Shown one piece after another: positions 45,458-55,963 of a stretch of DNA of 64,000 nucleotides. The notes below the pieces were generated by a model, which did not search any database, was not told the DNA's origin, and saw nothing but the letters and a program-made list of their open reading frames with translations. A program made the translations under genes and the position numbers. The DNA comes from Marinobacter sp. SS5-14b. GTDB taxonomy: Bacteria; Pseudomonadota; Gammaproteobacteria; Pseudomonadales; Oleiphilaceae. Each line of letters opens with the position of its first letter. The stretch's first letter is position 1. Location: contig NZ_JASSVM010000002.1 of the NCBI RefSeq assembly GCF_030541005.1, positions 682,001 through 746,000 on the forward strand, in the 5' to 3' direction.

Positions 45458-46336
45458 TTATTCCGCCGGTTTGATCGCCAGCAAATCCGTCCGCAAGTGA
45501 ATAAGCACTTTCTCCGCGGTATTGCCAATGACCCGTGCGGTCAGGCCGGTTTTGCCAGTGGTACCAATCACCACCATGTCGGCCTTGATCTTGTTGGCCA
45601 CGCTGGGAATTACCTTCTGGGCTGGGCCGGAGACGATGTGTATTTGCTCCGGCGTCAGGTGCCAGGTGTTGCGCAGGTGTTCAATCCTCGGTTTCAGGGC
45701 TTGTTCCCGTTTGCGGGCATGAGCGACGGGGTCGATGATGTCCAGGTCGGCCAGCACTACCGACGTATGCAGGGCATGGACCAGGTGCAGCTCGGTGCCC
45801 ATGGCCTTGGCCAGGTGCCAGGCGCGGTCAATAATGTGGTTGTTCAGAGCTTTTTTCACTGGTTTGTCTGAACTGAGGTCGACGGCGGCAAGTACCGGGC
45901 GCGCCTTGTTCCACTTGTGGTCTGCGACCAGCATCACCGGGGCCGGGCATTCGCGGATCAGGTGCCAGTCGGTGGGCGTGTACAGAAAGGTTTCCGACCG
46001 GTTGCCGGTTTTCACCACCGCACTGATGTTCTCCCGTTGGCAGCGGGCAATAATCCACAGGTGAATCTGCTTTTCCCATACTGTCTGTGCGCTGACGGTC
46101 AGGTCGCCGTAGTCAGCCAGTGCCAGCATCTGCTCCAGCCATTTCTGCCGGTGCTCAATCAACGCTTCTTTGGCGGTGTTCTGGACTACCGGGTCTGCCG
46201 GCAGGGCGTCCAGATACTCATGCACAAACGCCACAACTTCCAGGCTGGCACCGGTGGCCCGGGCCAGATCCGCGCCCCGGGCCAGGGCTACCTGGTTTTT
46301 CTGTGTGGGGTCCATGATGATCAGCAGTTTTTCCAT
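45458..46336 (-). CDS. Tandem universal stress protein (UspA family)
   Basis: 292 residues from ATG 46336 (MEKLLIIMDPTQKNQVALAR); an in-frame codon upstream at 46369 adds 11 residues. Two Usp domains in tandem (1-150, 152-292). The second retains the ATP-binding motif GTTGKTGLTARVIGNTAEKV (G-x2-G-x9-G-(S/T) type), the first does not. Such tandem UspE-like proteins respond to stationary phase and stress. Monocistronic, convergent with yicC. Confidence 0.87.
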   Translation of the reverse strand: MEKLLIIMDPTQKNQVALARGADLARATGASLEVVAFVHEYLDALPADPVVQNTAKEALIEHRQKWLEQMLALADYGDLTVSAQTVWEKQIHLWIIARCQRENISAVVKTGNRSETFLYTPTDWHLIRECPAPVMLVADHKWNKARPVLAAVDLSSDKPVKKALNNHIIDRAWHLAKAMGTELHLVHALHTSVVLADLDIIDPVAHARKREQALKPRIEHLRNTWHLTPEQIHIVSGPAQKVIPSVANKIKADMVVIGTTGKTGLTARVIGNTAEKVLIHLRTDLLAIKPAE

Positions 46337-46480
46337 GTTCTTGATCCGTTCGTTCTCGGGGTATTTCACTCAATAGTATCAGCTGGAATCCGGTCGGGAT
46401 GCGGAGATAAGTCAAACCCCGTATAATTTGCCGCTTTCTGGCCGCGTCAGTGGTCGTAAATCGCCGTTCAGGAGGCATGA

Positions 46481-47116
<636 letters not shown>

Positions 47117-47226
47117 CGGTTGCCGGCACATCCTTTCGACGATCGTTTCCACTGTATACAAATTGAGCCGTGAGCAGTAAACTACGCGGTCTTGTATAAG
47201 CACTTGTTATTTTTTCGGGGAAGATA

Positions 47227-47439
47227 ATGGCACGAGTTACCGTTGAAGATTGTCTGGAACACGTAGATAACCGATTCCAGCTGGTTATGCTGGCTACCAA
47301 GCGCGCGCGCCAGATCGCCACCAAGGGTGCTGAGCCGATGGTGCCGGAAGAGAACGACAAGCCAACGGTTATCGCTTTGCGCGAAATTGCCGAAGGCAAG
47401 GTTTCCCGTAGCTTGCTCACCGAAGACGACGACGAGTAA
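47227..47439 (+). CDS. rpoZ: RNA polymerase omega subunit
   Basis: 70 residues, [20 protein letters not shown] and [12 protein letters not shown] are diagnostic. Shorter than the 91-residue E. coli protein, with an acidic tail (LLTEDDDE). Ribosome-binding site GGGGAAG. Omega helps assemble RNA polymerase and is part of the ppGpp site. Followed by terminator 47553-47583. Confidence 0.97.
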   Translation: MARVTVEDCLEHVDNRFQLVMLATKRARQIATKGAEPMVPEENDKPTVIALREIAEGKVSRSLLTEDDDE

Positions 47440-47552
47440 AGCGGCATGCGGCAGGTGTTCGTAGAATCACCTGTTTGCGGTTGAGAAACATTGAAATCTG
47501 TCTCTGCGGTTTTATAGTGTCACTATAGAAACCAGCCGGAACGACAAGGAAG

Positions 47553-47583
47553 AGCCCGGATGCATGCATTCGGGCTTTTTTTG
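47553..47583 (+). terminator. Rho-independent terminator between rpoZ and spoT
   Basis: AGCCCGGATGCA/TGCATTCGGGCT, a 12-bp near-perfect palindrome, followed by T7. It lies 113 nt after rpoZ and 32 nt before the spoT start, so spoT should have further promoter activity or readthrough. Confidence 0.85.
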
Positions 47584-47614
47584 TCCCTGGTAAACAGAAT
47601 GTTGTGGAGGCGCG

Positions 47615-49756
47615 GTGTCGGTAGAGGCAACGGTAGAAGAGCTGGCCAAAGAGCTCAGTTCATATCTGGATACCAGTCGCATCAATCAGGTGCGAAGGGC
47701 CTACTATTACGCTGAGCAAGCCCATGAGGGGCAAATGCGCAAAAGTGGCGATCGCTACATCACTCATCCGCTGGCGGTAGCCCACATTCTTGCGGATCTG
47801 CGGTTGGACCACCAAAGCTTGATGGCCGCCATGCTGCACGACGTTATTGAAGACACCGGCATTGCCAAGGATGCCCTGTCAGAGCAGTTTGGTGAAGACG
47901 TCGCTGAACTGGTGGACGGCGTGTCGAAGCTCACCCAGATTGAGTTCCGTTCCAGGGCCGAAGCACAGGCCGAAAACTTTCAGAAAATGACCCTGGCTAT
48001 GGCCAAGGACATTCGCGTTATCCTGGTGAAGCTGGCAGACCGCCTGCACAACATGCGTACTCTGGGCCCCATGCCCTATGAAAAGCGCCAGCGCATCGCC
48101 ACTGAAACCCTTGATATCTATGCCCCCATCGCCAATCGGTTAGGCATGCACTCTATCTCCACAGAGCTGGAGGATCTGGGGTTCTCCTCGTTGTACCCGA
48201 TGCGGTCGAAATACATCTCCAAGGCGGTCGAAAAACTGCGGGGCAGCCACCGGGAAATCATCGGTGACATTCGTGGGAAGCTCCAGGAAAAATTGGAGGA
48301 GCGCGGTCTGCCCGGGCGCATTCTGGGCCGTGAAAAGCATCTGAACTCCATTTACAACAAGATGAAGTTCAAACAGAAGTCCTTCCATGAAATCATGGAC
48401 GTTTACGCGTTCCGTATCATCACCGACACCGAAGACGACTGTTACCGCATTCTTGGCGCCGTTCACAGCCTTTACAAGCCGCTGCCCGGGCGTTTCAAAG
48501 ACTACATTGCCATGCCCAAGGCTAATGGCTATCAGTCTCTGCACACCACTTTGTTTGGTATGCATGTGAATATCGAAATCCAGATCCGCACGGAAGAAAT
48601 GGAGCACATCGCCAACAACGGCATTGCGGCCCATTGGATGTACAAGCACGAGGAGCCGGGTGCCACTAACATCAATCAGTCCAGAGTAGACCGCTGGGTG
48701 AAAGGGCTGATGGAAATGCGGGAGCGGGCTGATGACTCCATGGAGTTTATCGAGAACGTAAAAGTTGATCTGTTCCCGGATGAAATCTATGTGTTCACAC
48801 CCAAAGGGCGGATTATGGAGTTGCCCAGCGGTGCTACCCCGGTTGATTTCGCCTATGCTATCCACACGGATATTGGCAATGCCACGGTAGCCTGTCGCAT
48901 TAACCGCAACCTGGCCTCGCTCAGTCAGCCGCTGCAAAGTGGCCAGACTGTGGAAGTGATCACTGCGCCCGGTGCCCGGCCTAATCCGGCCTGGCTCAGT
49001 TTTGTGACCACCGGTAAGGCTCGCAGCAGCATCCGGCACGTTCTGAAAACCCGTAAGCGGGCTGAGTCTCTGGAGTTAGGCCGCGCGCTGCTCAAGAAAT
49101 CCCTCAAGGGCTTCGGCGCCAGGCTGGCGGACATCAGCGATGCACAGAAGCAGGCGGTGGTGAACCATAACCAGGTGAACAGTTTTGATGATCTGATCAG
49201 CGACATTGGCCTTGGCAATCGGATGGCTTACCTGGTTGCCCGCCAGCTGATTACCGGAAATGACGGCGCGGAAGCGCCGGTGAGCCTTGAGAGCCAGCGG
49301 GCAGACCAGCCAGGCCCGGTTACGATCCGAGGAACCGAAGGCCTGTTGCTGCGCTTTGCCTCTTGCTGCAAACCCATCCCCGGCGACCCGGTGGTGGGTG
49401 TTATGGATTCCGGTAATGGCATGGTCATTCATTCTGATACTTGCTCGCGGCTGCCCGAAGATGACGAAGGCAGGGCCCGGTTAACCCATCTCAAATGGGC
49501 CAAGGATATTACCGACGAGTTTTCAGTGGAGTTGCGAGTCGAGCTTGAACGCCAGCGCGGTGTTATTGCCGAAGTGGCCAACGCGGTAGCCGTGGCCGAT
49601 GGCAACATCGAGCGGATCAACGTTGAGGATCAGAATGCGAAATTCGGCATCGTCAGTCTGGTTGTGCATGTCCATGGCCGGCGGCACCTGGCCCGTGTGA
49701 TGCGGCGTGTGCGGAACATTCGTGCGGTAACCCACATAAGCCGTGTTCGCCACTGA
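47615..49756 (+). CDS. spoT: Bifunctional (p)ppGpp synthetase/hydrolase
   Basis: 713 residues from a GTG start with GGAGG 5 nt upstream. The hydrolase HD domain is intact (HDVIEDT at 75-81, H51 in ITHPLAVAHIL), and the synthetase domain keeps GRFKDYIAMPKANGYQSLH. TGS (VFTPKGRIMELPSGATPVDFA) and a C-terminal ACT domain (VRVELERQRGVIAEVANAVAV-like) follow. It makes and degrades the stringent-response alarmone. Position after gmk-rpoZ and before ridA is the Pseudomonas order. Confidence 0.97.
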   Translation: MSVEATVEELAKELSSYLDTSRINQVRRAYYYAEQAHEGQMRKSGDRYITHPLAVAHILADLRLDHQSLMAAMLHDVIEDTGIAKDALSEQFGEDVAELVDGVSKLTQIEFRSRAEAQAENFQKMTLAMAKDIRVILVKLADRLHNMRTLGPMPYEKRQRIATETLDIYAPIANRLGMHSISTELEDLGFSSLYPMRSKYISKAVEKLRGSHREIIGDIRGKLQEKLEERGLPGRILGREKHLNSIYNKMKFKQKSFHEIMDVYAFRIITDTEDDCYRILGAVHSLYKPLPGRFKDYIAMPKANGYQSLHTTLFGMHVNIEIQIRTEEMEHIANNGIAAHWMYKHEEPGATNINQSRVDRWVKGLMEMRERADDSMEFIENVKVDLFPDEIYVFTPKGRIMELPSGATPVDFAYAIHTDIGNATVACRINRNLASLSQPLQSGQTVEVITAPGARPNPAWLSFVTTGKARSSIRHVLKTRKRAESLELGRALLKKSLKGFGARLADISDAQKQAVVNHNQVNSFDDLISDIGLGNRMAYLVARQLITGNDGAEAPVSLESQRADQPGPVTIRGTEGLLLRFASCCKPIPGDPVVGVMDSGNGMVIHSDTCSRLPEDDEGRARLTHLKWAKDITDEFSVELRVELERQRGVIAEVANAVAVADGNIERINVEDQNAKFGIVSLVVHVHGRRHLARVMRRVRNIRAVTHISRVRH

Positions 49757-49834
49757 TTGCGACCTTCGCGTGGTTGACAGTGGCCACGGTGAAGGGTGAC
49801 GATTGGCGTTTTGCACGAGAGGAAATTACAGGTC

Positions 49835-50221
49835 ATGAGCAACAAATCTGTCATCCAGACCGAAAACGCCCCACAGGCGATCGGCACATACTCCCAGGCA
49901 GTGAAAGCCGGAGATACCGTGTATCTGTCTGGCCAGATTCCGCTGGACCCGGCAACCATGGAAGTGGTGGCGGGCGACTTCGCAGCCAAAACCCGTCAGG
50001 TGTTTGAAAACCTGAAGGCGGTTTGTGAGGCGGCCGGTGGTGAATTGAAGGATATTGTAAAGCTGAACATTTACATGACCGACCTGGCCAATTTCGCCAC
50101 CGTCAACGAAGTGATGGCGACTTACTTTCAGGAACCCTATCCGGCTCGCGCCGCCGTCGGTGTGGCCGCGCTTCCGAAAGGGGTTCCGGTGGAAATGGAA
50201 GCCGTCATGGTGCTCAGCTAA
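49835..50221 (+). CDS. ridA: RidA enamine/imine deaminase
   Basis: 128 residues from ATG 49835. [23 protein letters not shown]..., [18 protein letters not shown] and [15 protein letters not shown], which contains the key Arg, are the RidA (YjgF/UK114) signatures. It hydrolyses reactive 2-aminoacrylate and other imines made by PLP enzymes. Its stop overlaps the convergent SDR gene by 8 nt. Confidence 0.96.
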   Translation: MSNKSVIQTENAPQAIGTYSQAVKAGDTVYLSGQIPLDPATMEVVAGDFAAKTRQVFENLKAVCEAAGGELKDIVKLNIYMTDLANFATVNEVMATYFQEPYPARAAVGVAALPKGVPVEMEAVMVLS

Positions 50222-51083
50222 GGCCCTTGATCATTTCCCGGTACCCTGCCCGATAGTCGGGGTACCGGAACTCGAACCCGCTCGCCCGTAAACGCTCATT
50301 ATTGCACCGCTTGCTTCCTGCTCTGCCGCCCTTGCGTGCGCCCTCCACCGGAGCTTTGCACGGCACCTGTTGCCGAACCCACTCAACCACGTCATCCAGC
50401 CTCACCGGCTCGCAGTCACTGGCAATATACAGATTCTCCAGAGCCTTGCCGCTCAGTGCCTGCTCGCTCAGATACGCCACGGCTCTGGCGGCGTCCTGTT
50501 CATGAATCCGGTTGCTGAAAGGGGCCGGTGGTTGCGGGTTCATCCGGCCTTCGAGAACTTCTTCCAGAAAGCGTTGCCGCGTGGGCCCGTAGATGCCACT
50601 GAACCGCACAACGGTTGCGGGGTGCAGGCTGTTAATCGCCGTTTGTTCACCCAAAAGAATCTGTTTGCCGGTAAACCTGTCCGGGTTGGTCTGGCTGGTT
50701 TCGTCCACCCAGCTGTCGTCGTTCTGGGCGTATACGCTGGTGCTGCTGATAAAAAACAGGCGGGTAAGAGGTTTGTCCCCGATCGCGTCCAGCAAATTCT
50801 GTAATCCGGTCACATAGGCATCGTGGTAACCCTGCTCGTCATAACTGGATGGCGTCAGGCAGTAAATGACGATGTCGAGGTTTTCCGGGAGTTTGCCCTG
50901 CAGGGTTTCGGGCCGAGTGAGGTCAGCGCCGATCCCGGTTATACCTTCTGGAACCTTGTCTGGATTGCGGCGCAGCCCGAACACCTGCCCGGTGCCGGAA
51001 AGCTCCCTGGCAATGTCTCCGCCGAGTTTGCCGCAGCCGGCCACCAGAATTCGCGTCAATTGCTTGTGCTTCGTCATTGCCAT
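50214..51083 (-). CDS. NAD(P)-dependent epimerase-like SDR, YeeZ-type
   Basis: About 289 residues. Start uncertain: ATG 51083, ATG 51077 and TTG 51089 or 51095 are all near AAGGA. Rossmann motif [18 protein letters not shown], then [20 protein letters not shown] with the Ser region and the [17 protein letters not shown] segment, as in extended SDRs of the YeeZ branch. The usual Tyr-x3-Lys is not obvious ([11 protein letters not shown] in that place), which is common to the YeeZ group. Divergent from oxyR. Substrate unknown. Confidence 0.75.
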   Translation of the reverse strand: MAMTKHKQLTRILVAGCGKLGGDIARELSGTGQVFGLRRNPDKVPEGITGIGADLTRPETLQGKLPENLDIVIYCLTPSSYDEQGYHDAYVTGLQNLLDAIGDKPLTRLFFISSTSVYAQNDDSWVDETSQTNPDRFTGKQILLGEQTAINSLHPATVVRFSGIYGPTRQRFLEEVLEGRMNPQPPAPFSNRIHEQDAARAVAYLSEQALSGKALENLYIASDCEPVRLDDVVEWVRQQVPCKAPVEGARKGGRAGSKRCNNERLRASGFEFRYPDYRAGYREMIKGLS

Positions 51084-51159
51084 AGACAATTTCAATCCTT
51101 ATCCTTTGGCTGATAAAGTAAGTGCAACTTCGACCTGAACAATCCGACCGGAGCCCACC

Positions 51160-52119
51160 ATGACCCTCACCGAGTTACGATACGTTGTTACGCTTGCCCG
51201 GGAAAGGCATTTTGGGCGCGCCGCGGAGCGTTGTCACGTCAGCCAGCCTACTCTGAGCGTGGCGGTGAAAAAACTGGAAGACGAGCTCGGTATTTCACTG
51301 TTCGAGCGCAGCAAAAGCAGCATTCGGGTTACCGAAGTGGGGCAGCGGATCATTGAACAATCCCAGCGGGTTCTCGATCAGGTTGGCGTTATCCGTGATA
51401 TGGCTCAGGATGGCAAGAACCAGCTCAATTCGCCGCTGAAAGTGGGTGCCATTTATACCATCGGCCCCTACCTGTTCCCGCACCTGTTACCTGAGTTGCG
51501 CCGGGCGGCCCCGGAAATGCCGCTGTACATTGAGGAAAACTACACCGCGAATCTGCGCCAGAAGCTGCGGCACTCAGATCTCGACGCGATCATTATCGCG
51601 TTGCCGTTTGAAGAGCCGGAAGTGGTCACCCTGCCACTGTATGACGAGCCGTTTGTTGTGCTGTTGCCAGCGGACCACCCGTTGACCGAGAAGGACGAGG
51701 TGACGGCAGAAGAGCTGGCGAAAGAACAGTTGCTGTTGCTGGGCCCCGGCCATTGTTTCCGTGATCAGGTGCTTGAATCCTGCCCACCTCTGGTGGATGC
51801 CATTACCAAGCGTTCCGATAACGGCCGGCCGGCACTCGTGACTGAAGGTAGCTCCCTGGAAACCATCCGTCACATGGTGGCCTCTGGACTGGGCATTACG
51901 GTACTGCCACTCTCTGCGGCGACGGCGATCAAGTATCAGGAAGATATTCTGGCGGTTCGCCCATTTGCGGCTCCTGTGCCCTTCCGCACGGTGGCTCTGG
52001 CCTGGCGCGTAACCTTTCCGCGGCCCAAGGCGATCGATGTGTTGTCTCTGGCGGCCAGCCAGTGTCGTGTCATTGAGAAGGCGAAGAAAGACACGCCGGT
52101 GGCCCCGAGGAAAGCCTGA
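51160..52119 (+). CDS. oxyR: Hydrogen-peroxide-sensing regulator OxyR
   Basis: 319 residues. LysR-type HTH at residues 1-60 (LTELRYVVTLARERHFGRAA...). The redox pair is present at the E. coli numbers: C199 and C208 in LLGPGHCFRDQVLESCPP. On H2O2 exposure these form a disulfide and OxyR activates catalase and peroxiredoxin genes. It is followed by recG 8 nt downstream, the oxyR-recG operon known from Pseudomonas. Divergent SDR gene upstream. Confidence 0.95.
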   Translation: MTLTELRYVVTLARERHFGRAAERCHVSQPTLSVAVKKLEDELGISLFERSKSSIRVTEVGQRIIEQSQRVLDQVGVIRDMAQDGKNQLNSPLKVGAIYTIGPYLFPHLLPELRRAAPEMPLYIEENYTANLRQKLRHSDLDAIIIALPFEEPEVVTLPLYDEPFVVLLPADHPLTEKDEVTAEELAKEQLLLLGPGHCFRDQVLESCPPLVDAITKRSDNGRPALVTEGSSLETIRHMVASGLGITVLPLSAATAIKYQEDILAVRPFAAPVPFRTVALAWRVTFPRPKAIDVLSLAASQCRVIEKAKKDTPVAPRKA

Positions 52120-52127
52120 GGCCCCCC

Positions 52128-54203
52128 ATGACGTCACTGGACGACATTTCCGTCACCCAGATCAAGGGCGTAGGAAGCGCCCTGGCAGAGAAGCTTGCCA
52201 AACTGGGCATCCAATCCATGCAGGACCTCCTGTTCCATCTGCCTTATCGATACGAAGACCGAACACGGATTGTGCCCATGGGCAGCCTGCGTATTGGTGA
52301 TATCGCGGTGGTGGAAGGGGAGGTGATGAAAGCCGACCTGATTATGGGCCGTCGGCGCAGCCTTCAGGTAACCCTGAAGGACAGCAGCGGGTTTCTGGTG
52401 ATGCGTTTCTTTCACTTTAATGCAGCACAAAAAAACCAGCTGAGTGACGGTGCGAGGGTTCGATGCTTCGGCGAGGTTCGTCCCGGCCGGGCCGGTTACG
52501 AGTTTTACCATCCGGAGTATCAGATCAACCCACCCCCCATGCCTCCGGCCTCCGAAGCCACGCTGACCCCGGTCTATCCGCTGACCGAGGGTATTCAGCA
52601 ACCGAGGGTGCGAAGCCTGTGCCAGCAAGCCCTGCAGTATCTCGAACGCTATCCGATCCAAGATTGGCTGCCGCCTGAACTACTGGCGGATTATCAGCTG
52701 CCGGGCATTACCGATGCCGTAAAACTCGTGCACTCTCCCCCTGCGGGTGCGCCCGTTCATCAATTGGTGGAAGGGCGCCATCCCGCTCAGCAAAGGCTGG
52801 TCATGGAGGAGCTGCTCGCGCACCAGCTCAGCCTGCTGCAGGTGCGGGAACAGATTCAGGCCAGGGAAGCATTGCCGTTGCTGCCAACCGGAGATCTGAC
52901 CGAGCGTTTTCTGGAAGAGTTGCCGTTCGGCCTTACGGGTGCCCAGAGGCAGGTTATGCGTGAGATCCGGCAGGATCTCAGCCAGCCAATACCGATGCTG
53001 CGCCTCGTACAGGGTGATGTTGGCTCAGGCAAAACGGTTGTGGCCGCTCTGGCTGCACTGCAAGCCTTGGGGGCCGGCGCTCAGGTTGCCTTGATGGCGC
53101 CCACTGAAATACTCGCCGAGCAGCATTACAACAACTTCCGGGGCTGGTTAGAGCCGTTGGGGATTCAGCTGGCGTGGTTATCTGGCAAGGTAAAAGGCAA
53201 GGCCCGTCAGCAGGCGCTGGAAGCGGTAGCAAATGGCGTGGCACAGGTGGCTATTGGCACGCACGCGCTGTTCCAGAATGACGTGCAGTTTCATCGGTTG
53301 GCACTGGTGATTGTGGACGAGCAGCACCGTTTTGGTGTCCATCAACGCCTGGCACTGAGGGAAAAAGGCGTGGGCGGAACGCTGGCGCCCCACCAACTGA
53401 TCATGACCGCCACCCCCATTCCGCGCACCCTGGCCATGAGCGCCTACGCCGATTTGGACACGTCCATCATTGATGAGCTGCCCCCTGGCCGTAAGCCAAT
53501 CGAAACCATCGTGTTACCGGACAGTCGCCGGGAAGATATCATCGAACGGGTGCGCGGTGCCTGTCGCGCCGGTCGTCAGGCTTATTGGGTCTGCACTCTG
53601 ATTGAGGAATCTGAAGCCCTGCAATGTCAGGCGGCAGAAGTGACGGCTCAGGAATTAACGGAGCGCCTGTCAGGCCTTAAAGTGGGGTTGGTTCACGGCC
53701 GCCTGAAAGCTCAGGAAAAAGCGGATGTCATGGAATGCTTTAAAAATGGTGAGCTGGACCTCCTGGTGGCAACCACGGTGATTGAGGTGGGTGTCGACGT
53801 GCCCAATGCTTCCCTTATTATTATCGAGAACCCGGAGCGTCTGGGGCTTGCCCAGTTACACCAGCTCCGGGGGCGGGTCGGCCGGGGGGAGCAGGCCAGT
53901 TTTTGTGTGTTGATGTATCATCCCCCGCTGTCCAGCAATGGCAAGGCCCGGCTGCAGGCATTGCGAGACAGCCAGGATGGTTTTGTCATTGCTGAAAAAG
54001 ATTTGGAAATCCGGGGGCCCGGCGAAGTGCTGGGTACACGGCAGACCGGCTTGATGCAATTCCGGCTGGCGGATTTTGAGCGAGACAAAGGCTGGATCGA
54101 GCCGGTTAAAGAGATGGCGCCGGCTTTGATGAAGCAGCCCCGGGTGGTTGACGCCCTGATTCGGCGCTGGCTGGGCGAGAAAATCCGTTACGGCGAAGTC
54201 TGA
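52128..54203 (+). CDS. recG: ATP-dependent DNA helicase RecG
   Basis: 691 residues. N-terminal wedge/OB domain (KGVGSALAEKLAKLGI, RYEDRTRIVP), Walker A QGDVGSGKTVVAALAAL, the DEQHRFGVHQRLAL motif II region and VATTVIEVGVDVPNASLIII, QLRGRVGRGEQASFC of the C-terminal helicase lobe. RecG remodels forks and Holliday junctions. The start overlaps nothing but follows oxyR by 8 nt, so both are probably co-transcribed. Confidence 0.97.
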   Translation: MTSLDDISVTQIKGVGSALAEKLAKLGIQSMQDLLFHLPYRYEDRTRIVPMGSLRIGDIAVVEGEVMKADLIMGRRRSLQVTLKDSSGFLVMRFFHFNAAQKNQLSDGARVRCFGEVRPGRAGYEFYHPEYQINPPPMPPASEATLTPVYPLTEGIQQPRVRSLCQQALQYLERYPIQDWLPPELLADYQLPGITDAVKLVHSPPAGAPVHQLVEGRHPAQQRLVMEELLAHQLSLLQVREQIQAREALPLLPTGDLTERFLEELPFGLTGAQRQVMREIRQDLSQPIPMLRLVQGDVGSGKTVVAALAALQALGAGAQVALMAPTEILAEQHYNNFRGWLEPLGIQLAWLSGKVKGKARQQALEAVANGVAQVAIGTHALFQNDVQFHRLALVIVDEQHRFGVHQRLALREKGVGGTLAPHQLIMTATPIPRTLAMSAYADLDTSIIDELPPGRKPIETIVLPDSRREDIIERVRGACRAGRQAYWVCTLIEESEALQCQAAEVTAQELTERLSGLKVGLVHGRLKAQEKADVMECFKNGELDLLVATTVIEVGVDVPNASLIIIENPERLGLAQLHQLRGRVGRGEQASFCVLMYHPPLSSNGKARLQALRDSQDGFVIAEKDLEIRGPGEVLGTRQTGLMQFRLADFERDKGWIEPVKEMAPALMKQPRVVDALIRRWLGEKIRYGEV

Positions 54204-54317
54204 GCCCCGGGGAAATCGTGACTTTGGCCTCCTCTTGCCAATATTTGCCTGTTAATGGCCGTATATTCACTGCAGAATGCACTTACATAGAATTTAAATG
54301 CTCACACGGAGGCATCA

Positions 54318-55685
54318 ATGGAACTCCCCGTTGTGGTTCAACAAGCTTTAGGTGAGAGCGCCTTGGGCGTCTCTCTGCGAAGCGTGAGCCAGGTTAAACC
54401 AGGCCATTTGTTAAGAATGGTGCTGCTGAATGATAGCCAGGGTAATTTGCAGGCCATCTGCCGCCGTGACGACCTGCTTGATCTGGAAGCGCTGAACAAA
54501 AGCCTCGGCCGTGATTTGCGTTTGATGCAGCGCCGTGAGCAAGTCCGCGTGCGCCAGCGTGCAGGCCTCCAGGAGCTGCCAGCATTGCCGTCACTGACCG
54601 GTTGGCCGACGGTGATTGATCGCCGGGTAGACCAGCTTGAATGTATCGCCCTTGAGCTGACTGAGCAGGGCCTTGCCATCATGATGCCGATCGACGATTT
54701 CCAGCAGCTGACCGCCAAGGCCGACCGGGATGATTTTGCGGTGGAAACCCACTCGATATCCGTCAACCTGGATAATCACAGCGCAGACCGGGACCAGCTC
54801 CACTCGGCCCTGAAAAAGTTTACTGGGCTGCGCATCCAGCAAAGGCTGGAAGATACCCTGGAGCTTCCGCCCTTGCCGGAGACGGCGCAGCGCATCATTC
54901 ACTTGAGGGTAAATCCGAATGCCGTCATGGGTGACCTTGTCGATGTTGTAGAGAGTGATCCGAGCCTGGCCGCGCAGGTTGTCAGTTGGGCCTCCTCTTC
55001 CTTTTATGCCGCTGCCGGGCAGGTGAGTTCGGTACACGATGCCGTCTCAAGGGTTCTGGGCTTTGATCTGGTGATGAACCTGGCCATGGGCTTGGCGCTC
55101 GGCCGGGCACTGAAACACCCGAAAGACCACCCGGACGGCTATGTGGATTACTGGCAGCAGGCCATTTGGCAGGCGCAATCGGCAGGCATTCTGGCCAGCC
55201 TGATGCCCCGGGGTAAGCGGCCACTATTCGGTTTGGCCTACCTGGCTGGTTTACTGCACAACTTTGGCCACCTCGTGTTAGCTCAGGTGTTTCCGCCGCA
55301 CTTCAAATTGGTGTGCCGGTCACTGGAAGTTAATCCGAACATCGATTCGAGTGTGATTGAGCATTACCTGCTGGGGATCACCCGGGAACAGATTGCGGCG
55401 CAACTCATGGAAAACTGGGGCATGCCGGATGAAGTCACCCTGGCCATCCGCTACCAGAAGAACCCGGCCTATGACGGCCCTCACAGTGACTATGCCCGGA
55501 TACTGTGGCTAGGCCGTCAGCTGTTGACCAGCCGTGGTGTCGCGCTCGGTGCGGGAGAGCCTGTGGGTGATGAGGTGTTCGAAGAACTGGGGCTGGATCG
55601 TGAAGCGGTGGAAAGCCACTTTGATGAGTTGGTGCGCAGTAAAGACAGCATCATGGCGATGGCTGGCATGATGACGCCAGGCTGA
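54318..55685 (+). CDS. Fusion of YbaK-like domain and HDOD domain
   Basis: 455 residues. Residues ~1-150 resemble the YbaK/ProX aminoacyl-tRNA deacylase fold (LLRMVLLNDSQGNLQAICRR, SLTGWPTVIDRRVDQL). From about 175 to 375 an HDOD domain (LPPLPETAQRIIHLRVNPNA, VVESDPSLAAQVVSWASS, YLAGLLHNFGHLVLAQVFPP) lacks the HD residues needed for phosphodiesterase activity. HDOD proteins are signalling scaffolds, sometimes for c-di-GMP. Separate from recG by 114 nt with its own start signal (CGGAGG). Physiological role unknown. Confidence 0.78.
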   Translation: MELPVVVQQALGESALGVSLRSVSQVKPGHLLRMVLLNDSQGNLQAICRRDDLLDLEALNKSLGRDLRLMQRREQVRVRQRAGLQELPALPSLTGWPTVIDRRVDQLECIALELTEQGLAIMMPIDDFQQLTAKADRDDFAVETHSISVNLDNHSADRDQLHSALKKFTGLRIQQRLEDTLELPPLPETAQRIIHLRVNPNAVMGDLVDVVESDPSLAAQVVSWASSSFYAAAGQVSSVHDAVSRVLGFDLVMNLAMGLALGRALKHPKDHPDGYVDYWQQAIWQAQSAGILASLMPRGKRPLFGLAYLAGLLHNFGHLVLAQVFPPHFKLVCRSLEVNPNIDSSVIEHYLLGITREQIAAQLMENWGMPDEVTLAIRYQKNPAYDGPHSDYARILWLGRQLLTSRGVALGAGEPVGDEVFEELGLDREAVESHFDELVRSKDSIMAMAGMMTPG

Positions 55686-55687
55686 TG

Positions 55688-55712
55688 AAAAAAGCCGGCT
55701 CAAAAGGCCGGC
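55688..55712 (-). terminator. Rho-independent terminator on the minus strand
   Basis: GCCGGC-TCAAAAG-GCCGGC (55694-55712) is followed on the minus strand by T6. It lies 250 nt past the DUF2489 stop and 8 nt after the HDOD gene stop. The rest of 55713-55963 shows no gene. Confidence 0.6.
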
Positions 55713-55963
55713 AAGATCATCCGCATTTTACAGAGTCGTCCCAACTTATCAGGAGAAAACAACGCAGGAGCCGCGCCTTAAGCGCCAAGGCCACACTCCT
55801 GATTTAAATTTAGACAAAGCTTCGGAAAAGGAAAGGGACAATGACTGCCGGAAAAAAGGTGAACGGCGTCTCAATTTTGGTCCGGCGACAAACCCATTGA
55901 ATTAACGTGAAAAAATAGTAAACAGGCTCTTTTCTCGTTACAAAGCGTTACAAAACTTCCGGG

